Positions 63,819 to 64,000 of a stretch of DNA of 64,000 nt are shown here, piece by piece (position 1 is the stretch's first letter; the number at the start of each line of letters is the position of its first letter). Made by a program: the position numbers and the translations under genes. Where the stretch lies: NCBI RefSeq assembly GCF_040659735.1, contig NZ_JBFANZ010000026.1, positions 13,919 to 77,918 of the forward strand, in the 5' to 3' direction. Origin of the DNA: Micromonospora_I sp040659735. GTDB lineage: Bacteria; Actinomycetota; Actinomycetes; Mycobacteriales; Micromonosporaceae. The notes under the pieces are model-generated. The model had not been told where the DNA came from, searched no databases, and saw nothing but the letters and a program-made list of their open reading frames with translations.

Positions 63819-64000
63819 TCACGGGTGGCTGATCGAATGGAATCCCGCCCTACCGAGGACGCCGCGGCGCCCCAGGCCGCCCGCGGGGCCGCCCCGGCGC
63901 CCCGGCAGCTGCACGAAGTATGTGTTGACCGATTTGCCGAATCCGGACCACATCGCGTGTCGGCCGGTCATCGCGCCGCTGGCGTTGGTCGGGCACCAGC
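63819..64000 (-). pseudogene. fragment of a penicillin-binding protein transpeptidase
   Basis: Read from the window edge on the minus strand, the frame gives WCPTNASGAMTGRHAMW, then SGFGKSVNTYFVQL. This is the second transpeptidase motif region (SxN) of class A/B penicillin-binding proteins. After VQL, where Glu-Gln/Arg-Val-Gly normally follows, it changes to PGRRGGPAGGLGRRG and stops at 63819. The PBP homology therefore ends near 63894. It is either a real truncation or an assembly junction at a contig end. Confidence 0.55.
63825..64000 (+). CDS. start of a plus-strand gene, running off the window
   Basis: TAGGCT (63813-63818) stands 6 nt before a GTG at 63825, the leaderless pattern used elsewhere here. 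The first 30 residues (MADRMESRPTEDAAAPQAAR as initiated) look natural. From about 63893 on, the frame is the antisense of the PBP fragment, so the second part is probably not genuine gene sequence. Family cannot be told. Confidence 0.35.
   Translation, partial: MADRMESRPTEDAAAPQAARGAAPAPRQLHEVCVDRFAESGPHRVSAGHRAAGVGRAP

Overview
The window is very GC-rich DNA from a high-GC actinobacterium. A Micromonospora-like genus of the Micromonosporaceae is my best guess. This rests on actinobacterial marker genes (mycothiol S-conjugate amidase, cofactor F420 genes cofD and cofE, DUF501, DUF4307, a TIGR03089 protein), a tRNA-Leu(UAA) of bldA type, frequent GTG starts and many apparently leaderless genes. 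No rRNA, CRISPR array, transposase, phage gene or biosynthetic cluster is visible. Most of it is housekeeping chromosome.

Layout. 1-9.3 kb: a truncated NudC-like gene, a lipoprotein, enolase with the division gene ftsB, DUF501, an N-acetylglutamate synthase-like GNAT, a Ppx/GppA phosphatase, a PadR regulator with its membrane partner, a dienelactone hydrolase and a family-5 uracil-DNA glycosylase. 9.3-13.7 kb: a DUF4129-MoxR-DUF58 membrane operon. 13.8-24 kb: an NDH-2-like dehydrogenase, a large membrane protein, tRNA-Leu(UAA), a Bax inhibitor-1 homologue, thiolase, two tandem SGNH hydrolases, DUF1232 and cystathionine beta-synthase. 24-34.6 kb: GNAT, RNase Z with a striking structured leader, MsrA, HIT, cystathionine gamma-synthase/lyase, amidase, threonine deaminase, GreA, DUF4307 and Mca. 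35-38 kb: a membrane GGDEF-EAL cyclic di-GMP protein with an unusual control region, and a HAD hydrolase. 38-47 kb: a YyaL-type protein, purK-purE, and a coupled pair of large membrane proteins. 47-64 kb: UDP-glucose dehydrogenase, acyl-CoA dehydrogenase, thioesterase, acetoacetyl-CoA synthetase, mannose/glycosyl genes, Nudix, an ArsR-type regulator, cofE-cofD, and a Pro/Gln-rich membrane protein. The last bases join a gene start to a fragment of a penicillin-binding protein.

How genes work together. cbs and metB give cysteine/methionine transsulfuration, while ilvA deaminates threonine for isoleucine. purK-purE carry out the AIR carboxylation step. cofD-cofE belong to F420 synthesis. GDP-mannose synthesis (manC) sits beside a GT4 glycosyltransferase. 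Thiolase, acyl-CoA dehydrogenase, hotdog thioesterase and acetoacetyl-CoA synthetase belong to acyl-CoA metabolism.

Most interesting signals: (i) a compact three-way-junction RNA followed by a U-run just before the RNase Z start; (ii) the GGDEF-EAL gene, with a 16-bp palindrome abutting its -10 box, a coupled 27-codon upstream ORF, and a rare TTA codon two codons after GGDEF, in the same window as the tRNA that reads TTA; (iii) three copies of a dispersed palindromic repeat; (iv) at least seventeen genes with a -10 hexamer only 6-8 nt before the start codon, which fixes many starts.
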